DNA of 64,000 nucleotides from Nocardia sienata NBRC 100364 (GTDB taxonomy: Bacteria; Actinomycetota; Actinomycetes; Mycobacteriales; Mycobacteriaceae), in contig NZ_BDBX01000004.1 of assembly GCF_001613205.1 (NCBI RefSeq), positions 372,001 through 436,000 of the forward strand, in the 5' to 3' direction. Of the stretch, positions 24,620 to 32,729 are shown one piece after another; positions within the stretch are counted from its first letter, which is position 1, and each line of letters starts with the position of its first letter. Position numbers and translations under genes: made by a program. Below the pieces are notes generated by a model that was not told the origin of the DNA, searched no databases, and was given only the letters and a program-made list of their open reading frames with translations.

Positions 24620-24817
24620 TCAGGTTTCGGGGATCTCCGCGCCGCGCTCGGCGAGGGTGATCGACTTCGGATTCGCACCGCCGCGCCGGCCGGTATCGAG
24701 CGTGTCGATCACCGCGAGCTCGTCGGGCGCGACGTGCGCGCCGACGGTGGTGTCGAGGCGCCGCACACGCTGAGCCACCGTAGGGCTGTACACGAGGATA
24801 CCGAAAGGGTCATCCAT
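24620..24817 (-). CDS. Small open frame (65 aa), ribbon-helix-helix-like C-terminal half
   Basis: From ATG 24817 the frame has good codon bias. Its C-terminal half, VGAHVAPDELAVIDTLD then RRGGANPKSITLAERGAE, recalls ribbon-helix-helix DNA-binding domains found in plasmid or antitoxin regulators. Resemblance is weak and there is no toxin partner. Coding signal on the same strand continues upstream in a different frame (to 25044), so this could also be the second half of a frameshifted gene. Confidence 0.35.
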   Translation of the reverse strand: MDDPFGILVYSPTVAQRVRRLDTTVGAHVAPDELAVIDTLDTGRRGGANPKSITLAERGAEIPET

Positions 24818-25044
24818 GTCGGAGTTCGGTGATAAGCGGCGACGAAGACCAGCGGGCAGCCGACGGCCATAAAGCACAGGCTGTAGGTGAGCAGGGTCTT
24901 GACCGCCCCGGTTCGATAGAGGTCGCTCGCTACGATCGCGTTCGCGAGCGCGCCGTCCTGCTCGGCTGCGGTCAATTCACCGAACCCGGCGACGACAGCG
25001 ACAACCGGTTGTTTCCGGAGGGAGTACCGCAGGCCTTCGGTCAC
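24818..25044 (-). pseudogene. Possible gene fragment with one membrane helix
   Basis: A minus-strand frame from GTG 25044 shows good third-position bias for about 72 codons. It contains GELTAAEQDGALANAIVAS and a hydrophobic helix TYSLCFMAVGCPLVFVAAY, then loses coding character as the frame of the 65-residue open frame takes over near 24820-24835. A frameshift or a fused pair of relics would explain this. The family is not recognised. Confidence 0.3.
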
Positions 25045-25128
25045 CCACGCCGGTACATTCCCCGCCGCGACGCGGGGGCTCTGGATTATCCGCTCAGCCG
25101 GCAGCTCCTGGCCCGTGACCTGCTCCGC

Positions 25129-25551
25129 ATGGCCTACGTCGCCAAGGACGGCACGCCCCGCAACATCCCCATCGGATTCACCTGGAACGGCTCGCAGATC
25201 GTCGTCTGCACCACGAAGAACGCCCCGAAGCTGCCCTCCCTACGCCACCACCCCGAGGTCGCCCTGACAATCGACACCGAGGTGCATCCGCCGAAGGTCC
25301 TGCTCATCCGCGGCCGGGCGGAGCTGGACGTGGTCGACGTTATCCCGGAGGAATACCTGCAGATGAACGGCAGCTACGAAATGACCCCTGAGCAGCGGGT
25401 CGAGTGGGAGGCCGAGGTCCGCTCGCTCTACGACGGCATGGTCCGGATCGTGATAACTCCGACCTGGGTGAAGCTGATCGACTTCGAGACCACTCTGCCC
25501 ACCGCGGTCGAGGAACTGATCCGGCAGCGGGCCGAGCGTCAGCGCGCCTGA
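25129..25551 (+). CDS. Pyridoxamine-5'-phosphate-oxidase-like flavin/F420-binding protein, N-terminally truncated
   Basis: The split-barrel domain is clear: MAYVAKDGTPRNIPIGFTWNG, split at Asn, then KLPSLRHHPEVALTIDTE and VLLIRGRAELDVVDVIPEEY, ending in ETTLPTAVEELIRQRAE. Members bind FMN, F420 or haem. The family normally begins 15-20 residues earlier. That sequence is present in frame (ALDYPLSRQLLARDLLR from about 25078) but no start codon precedes it. ATG 25129 is the first usable one and has no ribosome site. The gene has therefore probably lost its 5' end or promoter, at the edge of the decayed region. Confidence 0.65.
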   Translation: MAYVAKDGTPRNIPIGFTWNGSQIVVCTTKNAPKLPSLRHHPEVALTIDTEVHPPKVLLIRGRAELDVVDVIPEEYLQMNGSYEMTPEQRVEWEAEVRSLYDGMVRIVITPTWVKLIDFETTLPTAVEELIRQRAERQRA

Positions 25552-25620
25552 ACCCGGCCGACCGGCCACAATAGGCCGAACCGGGCCATTCACCCAGCCG
25601 CCGCTACTACCCAGGAGTCG

Positions 25621-26106
25621 ATGTTGCCACCGATCCAGGTCGCCGTCTGCGGGCCCGGCAATTGCACCGATGCCGACGCCGACACTGCGCGTGAAGTCGG
25701 CAGACTCCTGGCCCGAGCCGGGGCCACCGTGCTGTGCGGTGGCGGGCGCGGGGTCATGGCCGCAGTGGCGGAAGGAGCCTCCGCCGAAAACGGTTTGGTC
25801 ATCGGCATCCGCCCCGATGCCGACCCGGCCGGAATCTGCGCGGGCCTTTCGGCTGTCCTGTACACGAACATGGGAGAGGCACGTAACGCCATCCTGGTCC
25901 GGTCCGCCGACGCGGTGATCGTCGTGGGCGGTTCCTGGGGAACACTGTCCGAACTCGCTCTTGCCAACCACCGCGGGAACACCCCGGTGATCTCGCTCGG
26001 CGGCTGGAAGATCCACGACGCCGACGACAACCCCATCCACGCGGCCATCACAGCGACAAGCCCGCTGGTCGCCGTTCGGACAGCTCTGGCGCAGCGCAGG
26101 GACTAG
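25621..26106 (+). CDS. SLOG/LOG-like protein (TIGR00725 type)
   Basis: This 161-residue Rossmann-like nucleotide-binding protein of the SLOG superfamily contains IQVAVCGPGNCTDADADTA at the start, LCGGGRGVMAAVAEGA around residue 40-55, and VIVVGGSWGTLSELALA around residue 100-115. In the LOG subgroup the equivalent motifs bind a nucleoside monophosphate. The TIGR00725 branch lacks a proven reaction. AGGAG stands 3 bases before ATG 25621. The next gene follows after 57 bases on the same strand. Confidence 0.83.
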   Translation: MLPPIQVAVCGPGNCTDADADTAREVGRLLARAGATVLCGGGRGVMAAVAEGASAENGLVIGIRPDADPAGICAGLSAVLYTNMGEARNAILVRSADAVIVVGGSWGTLSELALANHRGNTPVISLGGWKIHDADDNPIHAAITATSPLVAVRTALAQRRD

Positions 26107-26163
26107 GGGAAGCGCCCAGCTCATTGTCGCGGTTGCCCTACGAGCGGACCATCGGAGGAATGA

Positions 26164-26805
26164 ATGAGCCCACTTCCCCGGACAATGGCGAACCGATGGG
26201 CGGATCGCGCCGAACCCGTGCCGGGCCAGGGCATTGTCTCCTGGCACCTGTTGATGAGGCGGTACCCACAGGTATGCGATGCGGCTACAGAGGCGCAAAG
26301 AGCTCTGAGTTCTTTCCCCGACCTACATATGACACCGAGAGAGTGGCTTCATACAACGACACTCATGGCCGGACCGACAGAGACCATCACTCGCGAACAG
26401 ATGTCCGCGATGGTCTCGGCTGCGCGAGCTCGTCTGCGCGAGGTTGCGCCCATTGCGGTGTTCATCGAAAAAGTTCTCTACCACGCCGCAGCGATATCGC
26501 TCGGCGTGCAACCCGCACAAGCGCTGGTTCCCCTCCTCGACGCAGTACGGTCGGCCACCCGGACGATCATCGCTCCCCGAGAAGCGAGGGATGGCGCCCC
26601 TTCCTCGTGGATTCCTCACGTCACGGTCGCGTACAGCACCGCCGAGCAACCGGCGGGCCCGTTGATTTCGGCTCTGGGGACGGTGATACCGCGACGGGAG
26701 GTGACGATCGACGCTGTCACGCTGGTTGTCCAATGGGGCCCGGAAAGGCGATGGGATTGGGAGCCCGTCGGAACAGCCCGGTGTGGCGCCACGACGGGCC
26801 GGTAA
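26164..26805 (+). CDS. 2'-5' RNA ligase/2H phosphoesterase family protein
   Basis: This 213-residue protein carries both H-x-T/S motifs of the 2H phosphoesterase fold: WLHTTTLMAG near residue 60 and WIPHVTVAYST near residue 155. The family cleaves or makes 2',5' or cyclic phosphodiester bonds in RNA or nucleotides. Here the two catalytic histidines are intact, so activity is plausible. ATG 26164 follows GGAGGA by 4 bases. Another ATG at 26160 is out of frame. Confidence 0.83.
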   Translation: MSPLPRTMANRWADRAEPVPGQGIVSWHLLMRRYPQVCDAATEAQRALSSFPDLHMTPREWLHTTTLMAGPTETITREQMSAMVSAARARLREVAPIAVFIEKVLYHAAAISLGVQPAQALVPLLDAVRSATRTIIAPREARDGAPSSWIPHVTVAYSTAEQPAGPLISALGTVIPRREVTIDAVTLVVQWGPERRWDWEPVGTARCGATTGR

Positions 26806-27002
26806 TGCTCTACCGGGTCGGTTCCGGCCGCCGGCTACGACGCGCCGAGCGGAACGTGCTCGGTGGGCAACTCCGGAACGCCTTCCTCATATCGCCGAAT
26901 CCGCGGACCCGGGCGCGAGCGGACGCTCACCGAACGCGAACCGGGTCGGTAGCCGGATCGGGTAGGCATCCGACGCGTTCGCTCGACCGGAATTGACGGG
27001 CG

Positions 27003-27824
27003 TCACAGTACCTTTTCCACGGCCGATGCGAGGCGTGCCGCGTCCTTCTCGTCGTGGGCGCCGGCGATGAGCGGACGTACCCCGGCGCCGCGGTAGGCGG
27101 CGCGACCCGGAGTCGGGGCGTCGATGATGTCGATGATCGGCCGGATCGCGTCCTCGGGGCTTCGGCCCAGCAAGGGCGCCAAGACCGCGGCGGCGACCTT
27201 CATGCCCATCCCGACCTCGCCGGCGAAGCCGGAGCGAACCAGCCGGTCCGGCCCCCAGGTGATGTAGCCGAGGTCGGGGTTCTGTTCGGTGGCAAGGATG
27301 CCCAGCAGTTCGTTGGCTCGGCGCTGCTGAGCGTTCGATCGCTTGAAGGTGAACCCCTCGAGCATCTCGAGGTCGTCGAAATCGATGGCGTCCGCGCGGG
27401 CGCCCGGGACGGCGATATTCACGACGACCGGCTTACCGCTCGCGCGCAGCAGATGCGCGAGTCGCGTCACGAACAGGTACTTGGTGAGGAAGAACAGCGA
27501 CCAGGACGCCTCATGTCCTTCGGGTGTCACGCGCCGACGCTGCCGGATGAACGACGCGGCGAGCACCAGCACGTCGATCCGTTCGTAAGTCTCCTGCAGG
27601 TGCTCTACCACGCGGCGGCTTTCCGCGACGAGGGAGAGATCGGCTGCGATGAACTCGGCCCTGTCCGGCGCGGAAGGGTGCCGGCGCGCCGCCATCGCCA
27701 CCAGCGCGTCGAACTTGGCGCTGCTGCGCCCGATCACCACTACTCGATATCCGGCGGCGAGGTAGTGGCGTGTCAGTGCCGCTCCCATCCCGTCCGTACC
27801 TCCCGTGATCACCATCGTCGGCAT
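27003..27824 (-). CDS. Short-chain dehydrogenase/reductase
   Basis: This 273-residue SDR has the cofactor loop ITGGTDGMGAAL (residues 5-16) and Arg in VVVIGRSSAKF, suggesting NADP(H). VLVLAASFIRQRR is in the position of the N-N-A-G strand but with A-A in place of N-A-G. The usual Tyr-x-x-x-Lys is not evident: the equivalent region reads FKRSNAQQRRANELL. The missing Tyr suggests an atypical or inactive enzyme. It is divergent from a TetR regulator, and two GGAAC/GTTCC dyads lie between the starts, so repression by that regulator is likely. Confidence 0.78.
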   Translation of the reverse strand: MPTMVITGGTDGMGAALTRHYLAAGYRVVVIGRSSAKFDALVAMAARRHPSAPDRAEFIAADLSLVAESRRVVEHLQETYERIDVLVLAASFIRQRRRVTPEGHEASWSLFFLTKYLFVTRLAHLLRASGKPVVVNIAVPGARADAIDFDDLEMLEGFTFKRSNAQQRRANELLGILATEQNPDLGYITWGPDRLVRSGFAGEVGMGMKVAAAVLAPLLGRSPEDAIRPIIDIIDAPTPGRAAYRGAGVRPLIAGAHDEKDAARLASAVEKVL

Positions 27825-27840
27825 GCCGCTCCCACTATTT

Positions 27841-27890
27841 CCGGAACCTATGTTCCGGAACAGACTACAACAATCGGAACGCGTGTTCCG
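27841..27890. promoter_or_regulatory. Twin operator between SDR and TetR genes
   Basis: CCGGAAC-ctat-GTTCCGG (27841-27858) and CGGAAC-gcgt-GTTCCG (27875-27890) are perfect dyads with the same half-site GGAAC and 4-base spacers, centred 33 bases apart. They cover both divergent promoters. Confidence 0.8.
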
Positions 27891-27896
27891 TATTGC

Positions 27897-27902
27897 TAGG
27901 GT
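27897..27902 (+). promoter_or_regulatory. -10 box of the TetR gene at 27909
   Basis: TAGGGT lies 6 bases before the ATG, a leaderless arrangement. It is 7 bases from the second operator dyad, so bound repressor would block it. Confidence 0.55.
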
Positions 27903-27908
27903 GGGGGT

Positions 27909-28460
27909 ATGACCGAAGGCCGGAAACAGCGGCGCGACGCTGCGGCGAACAAGGAAAGGATCTTGACCGCGGCCGCGGACGCGTTCCGCCACCACGGCCT
28001 CTCGGTCGACATGCGTGCTGTCGCGGCCGCGGCGGGAGTCGGCATCGGCACGCTGTACCGGCATTTCCCCACCCGAGAAGACCTCGTGCGGGCCATCACC
28101 GGGACCGATCTCGCCGACCTCGCCGTAGCCCGGCTCCGGGACGGGGCTTCGGCGATCGACGGATTGCGAGAGCTCTACACCAGCGCACTGACTCGGCTCC
28201 GCGCCAACAAGGCCATGATCGACCTGCTGGCCGGCGCGGCACCCTCCGACGCGGAACTCGAACGATGCCTCGACCATCTGAGATCCGTCGGCCGCGATGC
28301 CGTGGCACGTTCCGCCATCGACCACACGCTGGCCCCCGATGTGACGGCCGACGATATCGCCTACCAGCTGCTCGGCCTCATCCGTATCGCACAGATCGTC
28401 CATGAGCCGGACACGATTTCGCACCAGGTCGAACTCGCGCTGCGCGGCTTGGCCGCCTGA
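27909..28460 (+). CDS. TetR-family regulator
   Basis: This 183-residue regulator has a helix-turn-helix at about residues 32-58 (LSVDMRAVAAAAGVGIGTLYRHF, split by the turn GVGIG). The second domain matches SbtR-like members (DLLAGAAPSDAELERCLDHL). It is divergent from the SDR gene and overlaps a twin GGAAC operator, so autoregulation and control of the SDR gene are likely. It has a leaderless start. Confidence 0.88.
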   Translation: MTEGRKQRRDAAANKERILTAAADAFRHHGLSVDMRAVAAAAGVGIGTLYRHFPTREDLVRAITGTDLADLAVARLRDGASAIDGLRELYTSALTRLRANKAMIDLLAGAAPSDAELERCLDHLRSVGRDAVARSAIDHTLAPDVTADDIAYQLLGLIRIAQIVHEPDTISHQVELALRGLAA

Positions 28461-28680
28461 ACCCCGGCGGGGCGCCCGCGGTAATGCGCCGCGGCCGCAC
28501 CACGCCGAGGTGATCACACAGGACGCCGATTCCCGAGCCACGATGAGCATCAACCAGACGCATCCAGCGACCCGAACCTTTCTGCCGGTGTCGATTTCGC
28601 CCAGCACCAGCAGAAAGCGGCGGGCGTGAGACTCTTTCGACTATTGCGCATCCCCGCCGCAAGCACGGGCCTGCTACCGT

Positions 28681-28708
28681 AGTGACCAATAACCGACTTC
28701 TGGTCACT
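28681..28708. promoter_or_regulatory. Operator upstream of tetR-hydrolase operon
   Basis: AGTGACCA (28681-28688) and TGGTCACT (28701-28708) are perfect complements with a 12-base spacer. They end 17 bases before the TetR start, which has CAGGAG in between. It is probably the autoregulatory site. Confidence 0.75.
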
Positions 28709-28725
28709 ACAACGGCAGGAGCCTT

Positions 28726-29409
28726 ATGCCCCGCCCTCTCGTCCCCGACCGGCGCGGCAGGATCCTGACCGCGGCCGCCGAGCTGATCCTCGAAACCGGG
28801 TGGCCCCGCACAACGGTCGCGGATATCGCCGAACGCGCCGGTATCGGCAAAGGCGCCGTCTACCGCGAGTTCGCCGACAAAGCGGCCATCCTGGACGCTG
28901 TTCTCGGCCGCAGCATGCGCCGGATGACCGCGCGGGTACACCAGCAGGTGCTCGACGCCGACGACGTGGTCGATCTACCCGCCGTCTACCGGTTCGGCGT
29001 GGAGGCACTGCTGTCCGAGCCGCTCATGCGAGCGCTGTATCTGGGCGATGACGCGGTCCTGGGCGAGCACGTACGCGCAGTCGGCGACCAGCGTTACGTG
29101 ATGCGTTTCGGCTGGCTCGCCGACTACATCGAACGACTTCAAGAAGCCCGAGTGGTGGTGGACACCGTGCCGAGCGAAACCATCACCCGAATGCTGGGCT
29201 TTTTCACCATCGGCCTGATCAATGCCCCAGGCGTGCTCGGGGCGGGCAGCCCGGGAGAGTTCAGCGATGTCGTCGCGCTGTTCGCGGAGCTGACCGGCCG
29301 CGGACTGGCCGGCGACGGACCGGTGGATGCCGCGGCTGCCCGCCGCGCCCAGCTCATCCTGCTCGACCAATTGTCCGATCAGCTCGATCAGCCGAAGGAT
29401 TTTCAGTGA
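28726..29409 (+). CDS. TetR-family regulator
   Basis: This 227-residue regulator has a helix-turn-helix at about residues 26-50 (TTVADIAERAGIGKGAVYREF). The ligand domain of about 150 residues has no recognised ligand motif. It has a CAGGAG ribosome site. Its stop overlaps the start of an alpha/beta-hydrolase gene (GTGA), so the pair forms one operon. The operator upstream suggests self-repression relieved by a ligand that the hydrolase may process. Confidence 0.87.
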   Translation: MPRPLVPDRRGRILTAAAELILETGWPRTTVADIAERAGIGKGAVYREFADKAAILDAVLGRSMRRMTARVHQQVLDADDVVDLPAVYRFGVEALLSEPLMRALYLGDDAVLGEHVRAVGDQRYVMRFGWLADYIERLQEARVVVDTVPSETITRMLGFFTIGLINAPGVLGAGSPGEFSDVVALFAELTGRGLAGDGPVDAAAARRAQLILLDQLSDQLDQPKDFQ

Positions 29410-30284
29410 CCACCGCTTTCGCCTCTCATACCGATCTCGTCGTTCGCGGCGGTCCCGTACGCCATTACCGATCCGGCGACCACGCAACTCCCGTGCTGCT
29501 CCTGCACGGCGGCATGCTCGACACCGCCGAAGGCGTCTGGCGCGACGTCGCGCACCGCCTGGCGACGAGATACCAGGTGCATGCGATCGACCTACCCCGG
29601 CACGGCGCCAGCAGGCCATGGCACGGCCGCCTGGACCACAGGTTCTTCGACGACTTCCTCGACGACCTGCTCGAGCAACTGGCGCTCCCCCGAACAGCGA
29701 TCATCGGGTTGTCTCTCGGCGGCGGACTCGGCATCGGATACGCCCTACGCCACCCCGAACGAGTCTCGGCATTACTCGCGATCGGGCCGGGAGGTATCGG
29801 CGCGAAGCGGCGCGCACAGTTCATCACCTGGGCGATGATCAATACACCGGGGCTGCTGGAACTCACGAGCAAATACCTCGCTGCCAGCCCGAAGACACTC
29901 CGGAAGTCGGTGATCGGCAGTCTCACTGCCGGAGTGGATACACCCGGCTTCGACACGATCCTCGACCTCGTCCGATCCGAAGCGCACGCCAAGGCCGAGC
30001 ACGGCGAACCGGTGCTCGACGACTGGATGGTCGACGCGTACGGCCCCTGGAACATGCGACTGAACTACCTCACCGAACTGAGCGGGCTCCAGGTGCCCAG
30101 CCTATGGATGCGCGGCGAATACGACACACTGGTCGGCCATGCCGAACTCGCCGCCGCCGCAGCGGCCTCCCCCGGCGCAGAGCTGGTCACCATACCTGGA
30201 GCCGGTCATATCGTGACCCACGATCAGCCGGCCGAATTCGTGCGCGTGGCCGAAGAATTCCTCGGTCGAATCGACCACCGTTGA
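29406..30284 (+). CDS. Alpha/beta hydrolase
   Basis: This 292-residue hydrolase has the oxyanion motif LLLHGGMLD near residue 34, the nucleophile elbow GLSLGGG near Ser102, a probable acid in MRGEYDTLVGH and the catalytic His in IPGAGHIVTHDQP. No transmembrane segment is seen. GTG 29406 overlaps the tetR stop, so translation is coupled. The substrate is unknown and could be an ester or lactone sensed by the TetR partner. Confidence 0.87.
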   Translation: MTTAFASHTDLVVRGGPVRHYRSGDHATPVLLLHGGMLDTAEGVWRDVAHRLATRYQVHAIDLPRHGASRPWHGRLDHRFFDDFLDDLLEQLALPRTAIIGLSLGGGLGIGYALRHPERVSALLAIGPGGIGAKRRAQFITWAMINTPGLLELTSKYLAASPKTLRKSVIGSLTAGVDTPGFDTILDLVRSEAHAKAEHGEPVLDDWMVDAYGPWNMRLNYLTELSGLQVPSLWMRGEYDTLVGHAELAAAAAASPGAELVTIPGAGHIVTHDQPAEFVRVAEEFLGRIDHR

Positions 30285-30342
30285 ACGGAAGCTCCGATGG
30301 CCACCCTCGGACAGCGACCGGAGCAGAGCTACGATTCAGCAT

Positions 30343-30663
30343 ATGAAACACGAAAAATATTCCGTTGCAGCGGCTCTCGCAGTTGCCGCGGTAACCGCCG
30401 TGGCTCCTGCCGCGGCCGCCTTCCCCACCGGATCGGCCGGCCTCGGTGACGGCCGGGAAGTGGTGATCATCGACAACACCTTGGAATTGAGCGATCTCGA
30501 CGCGTGCTGGGCCAGCGGTTTCCAGCGTGATATCCGGTTCGAGAACCGCAGCACTCGCGATTTCCGCGTATACAACTCCCCCGACTGCAGCGGCGCCCCT
30601 GTGGCCACGGTCCCGGCGGGGCGCACCGCAACCCACTACGGCTGGTCGGCTTCCGCTCGATAG
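30343..30663 (+). CDS. Small secreted protein (106 aa)
   Basis: The signal peptide is MKHEKYS plus a hydrophobic core, with Ala-rich cleavage near PAAAAF (about residue 26). The mature protein of about 80 residues is beta-rich: EVVIIDNTLELSDLDACW, then DIRFENRSTRDFRVYNSPDCSG. Two cysteines could form a disulfide. It resembles the many peptidase-inhibitor-like small exported proteins of actinobacteria, but no family can be named. No strong ribosome site is seen. Confidence 0.7.
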   Translation: MKHEKYSVAAALAVAAVTAVAPAAAAFPTGSAGLGDGREVVIIDNTLELSDLDACWASGFQRDIRFENRSTRDFRVYNSPDCSGAPVATVPAGRTATHYGWSASAR

Positions 30664-30681
30664 CCATCGCCCTGGACGCGG

Positions 30682-30704
30682 TCCCGAGCCGCCGGAGCTC
30701 GGGA
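30682..30704. terminator. Hairpin between convergent genes
   Basis: TCCCGAGC (30682-30689) and GCTCGGGA (30697-30704) form a perfect 8-bp stem with a 7-base loop. It serves the secreted-protein gene and possibly the convergent DUF308 gene. Confidence 0.55.
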
Positions 30705-30745
30705 AACCGCGGCGATGATTGCCCAATGATAGCTGCCGGGTGAGA

Positions 30746-31333
30746 TCAGAGGGCATTCGGTGTGGCCTTCGCCCGGCCGCGTACCTGGAAGGCGCCGATG
30801 ACCTCCACGATGCCCATGAAGATCAACCACCAGCCGGCCACCAGGGTCAGTACCGCGACGGAGTTGAACGGCCAGACGATCAACATCCCGCCACCGATGA
30901 GCAAGACGATGCCGAAGAAGACGTTCCAGCCGCGCCCGGACGTACCCGAGGGCGCGTCGGCAGCGGCGACCAGCACCGCCACGCCGCGGAACATCCAGCC
31001 GATACCGATCCACAGAGCCATCAGCAGAACTGCGTCGCCGAGATGGCGTAGCGCGAAGAAGCCGAGGATGAACGACAGCACCGCGCTGACGATCAGCATG
31101 ACCCGCCAGCCGCCGGACACATGACCACCGAACGCCGCGACCAACTGGAAGACGCCCGAAACCAGCAGGTAGATACCGAACAGAACGGCCAGGACCACGA
31201 TGGTCGGACCGGGCCACACCAGCACCACGACACCGACGATCACCGACACCGCGCCGATGGCCGCCATCGCCTGCCACGCGCGGTGGGCCAGTTGATGCAG
31301 CGGGCCCTCGTACTGCGTATCGCTGGATGTCAT
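30746..31333 (-). CDS. HdeD/DUF308 membrane protein
   Basis: This 195-residue protein has six helices in three DUF308 pairs. Characteristic segments are VGVVVLVWPGPTIVVLAVLFG and GGGMLIVWPFNSVAVLTLVAGWW, the latter split by a loop, each with the W-P repeat signature of HdeD-like proteins. In enteric bacteria HdeD is an acid-stress membrane protein. The actinobacterial role is unknown. The start is ATG 31333. Frames reaching farther upstream overlap non-coding sequence. Confidence 0.82.
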   Translation of the reverse strand: MTSSDTQYEGPLHQLAHRAWQAMAAIGAVSVIVGVVVLVWPGPTIVVLAVLFGIYLLVSGVFQLVAAFGGHVSGGWRVMLIVSAVLSFILGFFALRHLGDAVLLMALWIGIGWMFRGVAVLVAAADAPSGTSGRGWNVFFGIVLLIGGGMLIVWPFNSVAVLTLVAGWWLIFMGIVEVIGAFQVRGRAKATPNAL

Positions 31334-31389
31334 GCACGCATGATATGACGCCACGGGACGATTGCCGATGATTCGCCGCCCACGAAACG

Positions 31390-32307
31390 CTACGGTGGCG
31401 GAACGGCCGACCCGGGCCGGTGTCCTGGATCCGGCCGGAGCCGATGGAAGGCCGCCATCCGCTGCCGGTGGTATTCGAGATCGTCCTGGTCGTGTCGCAC
31501 CCCGCGGGCGACGGCCATGCCGAAGTAGGCCGCTTCCCGGCGCAACCGGTGGCGGATGAGCTGCGCGAGCGCGATATCGTCGAGTTCTCCCGCGGTACCA
31601 CCCGCGGCGATATACGCATCGACGAATGCCCGGGCACCGGACAGGTCGCGGCCGAACTCGTCGGCGAACTCGAGCGCGGCCGAGGCCACTTCGAGCTCCG
31701 GCGGGCCGATCGCGGCTTCGTCCCAATCGATCAGCGCCACCACATGACCGTCGCGCGAGAGCAGATTGCCTTCGTAGTAGTCGCCGTGCAGGGGCTGCGC
31801 ACGCGTCGTCGCGGTGAAGGCGGCCAGCCAACGGTCCAGCTCCGGGTCCGGTAGCTCGGCCGAGGGCGTGCCGTCCAAGCCGATCTCGAGAAACGAGGGC
31901 CGTGGGCGCGCCGGTGGGCGGTGCTCGGCGAGAGCGCGATGGACCCGGGCCAGCAGACCGGCTGCCTCGAGGAACTGGACCGGGTCCGCACTATCGGTCC
32001 ATCGGCCGTCGACCAGCGGCCATACGGTCACCGGGTGACCGGACACCATCTCCACCGTCGATCCGTCTGCGCGGGGCAACGGCGTCACGACCTCCGGTAC
32101 GGCACGTGCGGCGGCGGCGATCCCGTGACACCACTCCATCTCCTGTGGATCGCGCCGCGGTGATCCGATCCGCACGACCACCTCCCCCACACGGTAAGCG
32201 GCCGATTCCTCCCCGCCGTGGAGTCGTTCGCTGTCGCCGACGTATCCCCAGGACGCGGCGACTGCGGCCCGGACGGTTTCGGTGAGCGGCAGATCTATGT
32301 AGACCAC
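31390..32307 (-). CDS. Aminoglycoside-phosphotransferase-like kinase (APH family)
   Basis: This 305-residue protein has an APH/choline-kinase fold: a nucleotide-binding N lobe with GGEESAAYRVGEVVVRIG, the catalytic loop LHGDYYEGNLL (Brenner-type H-x-D near residue 195) and the metal-binding VALIDWDEAAIGPP. Such proteins phosphorylate small metabolites or, in resistance variants, aminoglycosides. Nothing here indicates a resistance role. GTG 32307 is preceded by a TAATAGT element 6-7 bases away and no ribosome site. Confidence 0.83.
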   Translation of the reverse strand: MVYIDLPLTETVRAAVAASWGYVGDSERLHGGEESAAYRVGEVVVRIGSPRRDPQEMEWCHGIAAAARAVPEVVTPLPRADGSTVEMVSGHPVTVWPLVDGRWTDSADPVQFLEAAGLLARVHRALAEHRPPARPRPSFLEIGLDGTPSAELPDPELDRWLAAFTATTRAQPLHGDYYEGNLLSRDGHVVALIDWDEAAIGPPELEVASAALEFADEFGRDLSGARAFVDAYIAAGGTAGELDDIALAQLIRHRLRREAAYFGMAVARGVRHDQDDLEYHRQRMAAFHRLRPDPGHRPGSAVPPP

Positions 32308-32729
32308 GCTCTCACTATTACCGGGTGGGCGGCCCCGCGCTCGGCTCGGGCCCTGACCGCACCGGCCGAAAAACAGCCATTGCGGATCGGGACCGACGTG
32401 CCCACCGCCGAGGTCGAGGGCGGCCACGCTCGAGGGCTCGGCGGCCGGTCAGGGGTTCGAGCGGGACTACATCGTCGGCGCGATGACCACAGACCGCCGG
32501 GCGGGTATCTGCAGTGTCCGGGGCATCCACTCGCTCGCGCCGGTGTGATCCCTATCGGCGGCGGTACTTTGCCGAAGTGATCGGGTATCGCCCGCATAGG
32601 CGGATCCGCGCACCCGGGACCACTCCCGGGCACCGCGTAGCGGAGAAGGTACCGCCGGTTAAGGTCGGAGCACATCGAGGAAGCGCCCGTGCCGGTGTGG
32701 CGCTCGGTGTGCAGGCAGAGGAGTTCATC
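32308..32729. other. Intergenic stretch of 422 bases
   Basis: I find no supportable gene. It must hold the divergent promoters for the phosphotransferase and the phospholipase-D-type gene. Confidence 0.4.

Noticed and set aside
24620..24817. Toxin-antitoxin module
   Set aside because: The ribbon-helix-helix resemblance is weak and no toxin gene is adjacent.
31390..32307. Aminoglycoside resistance gene
   Set aside because: Only the general APH kinase fold is visible. No resistance-specific motif or mobile context supports that reading.
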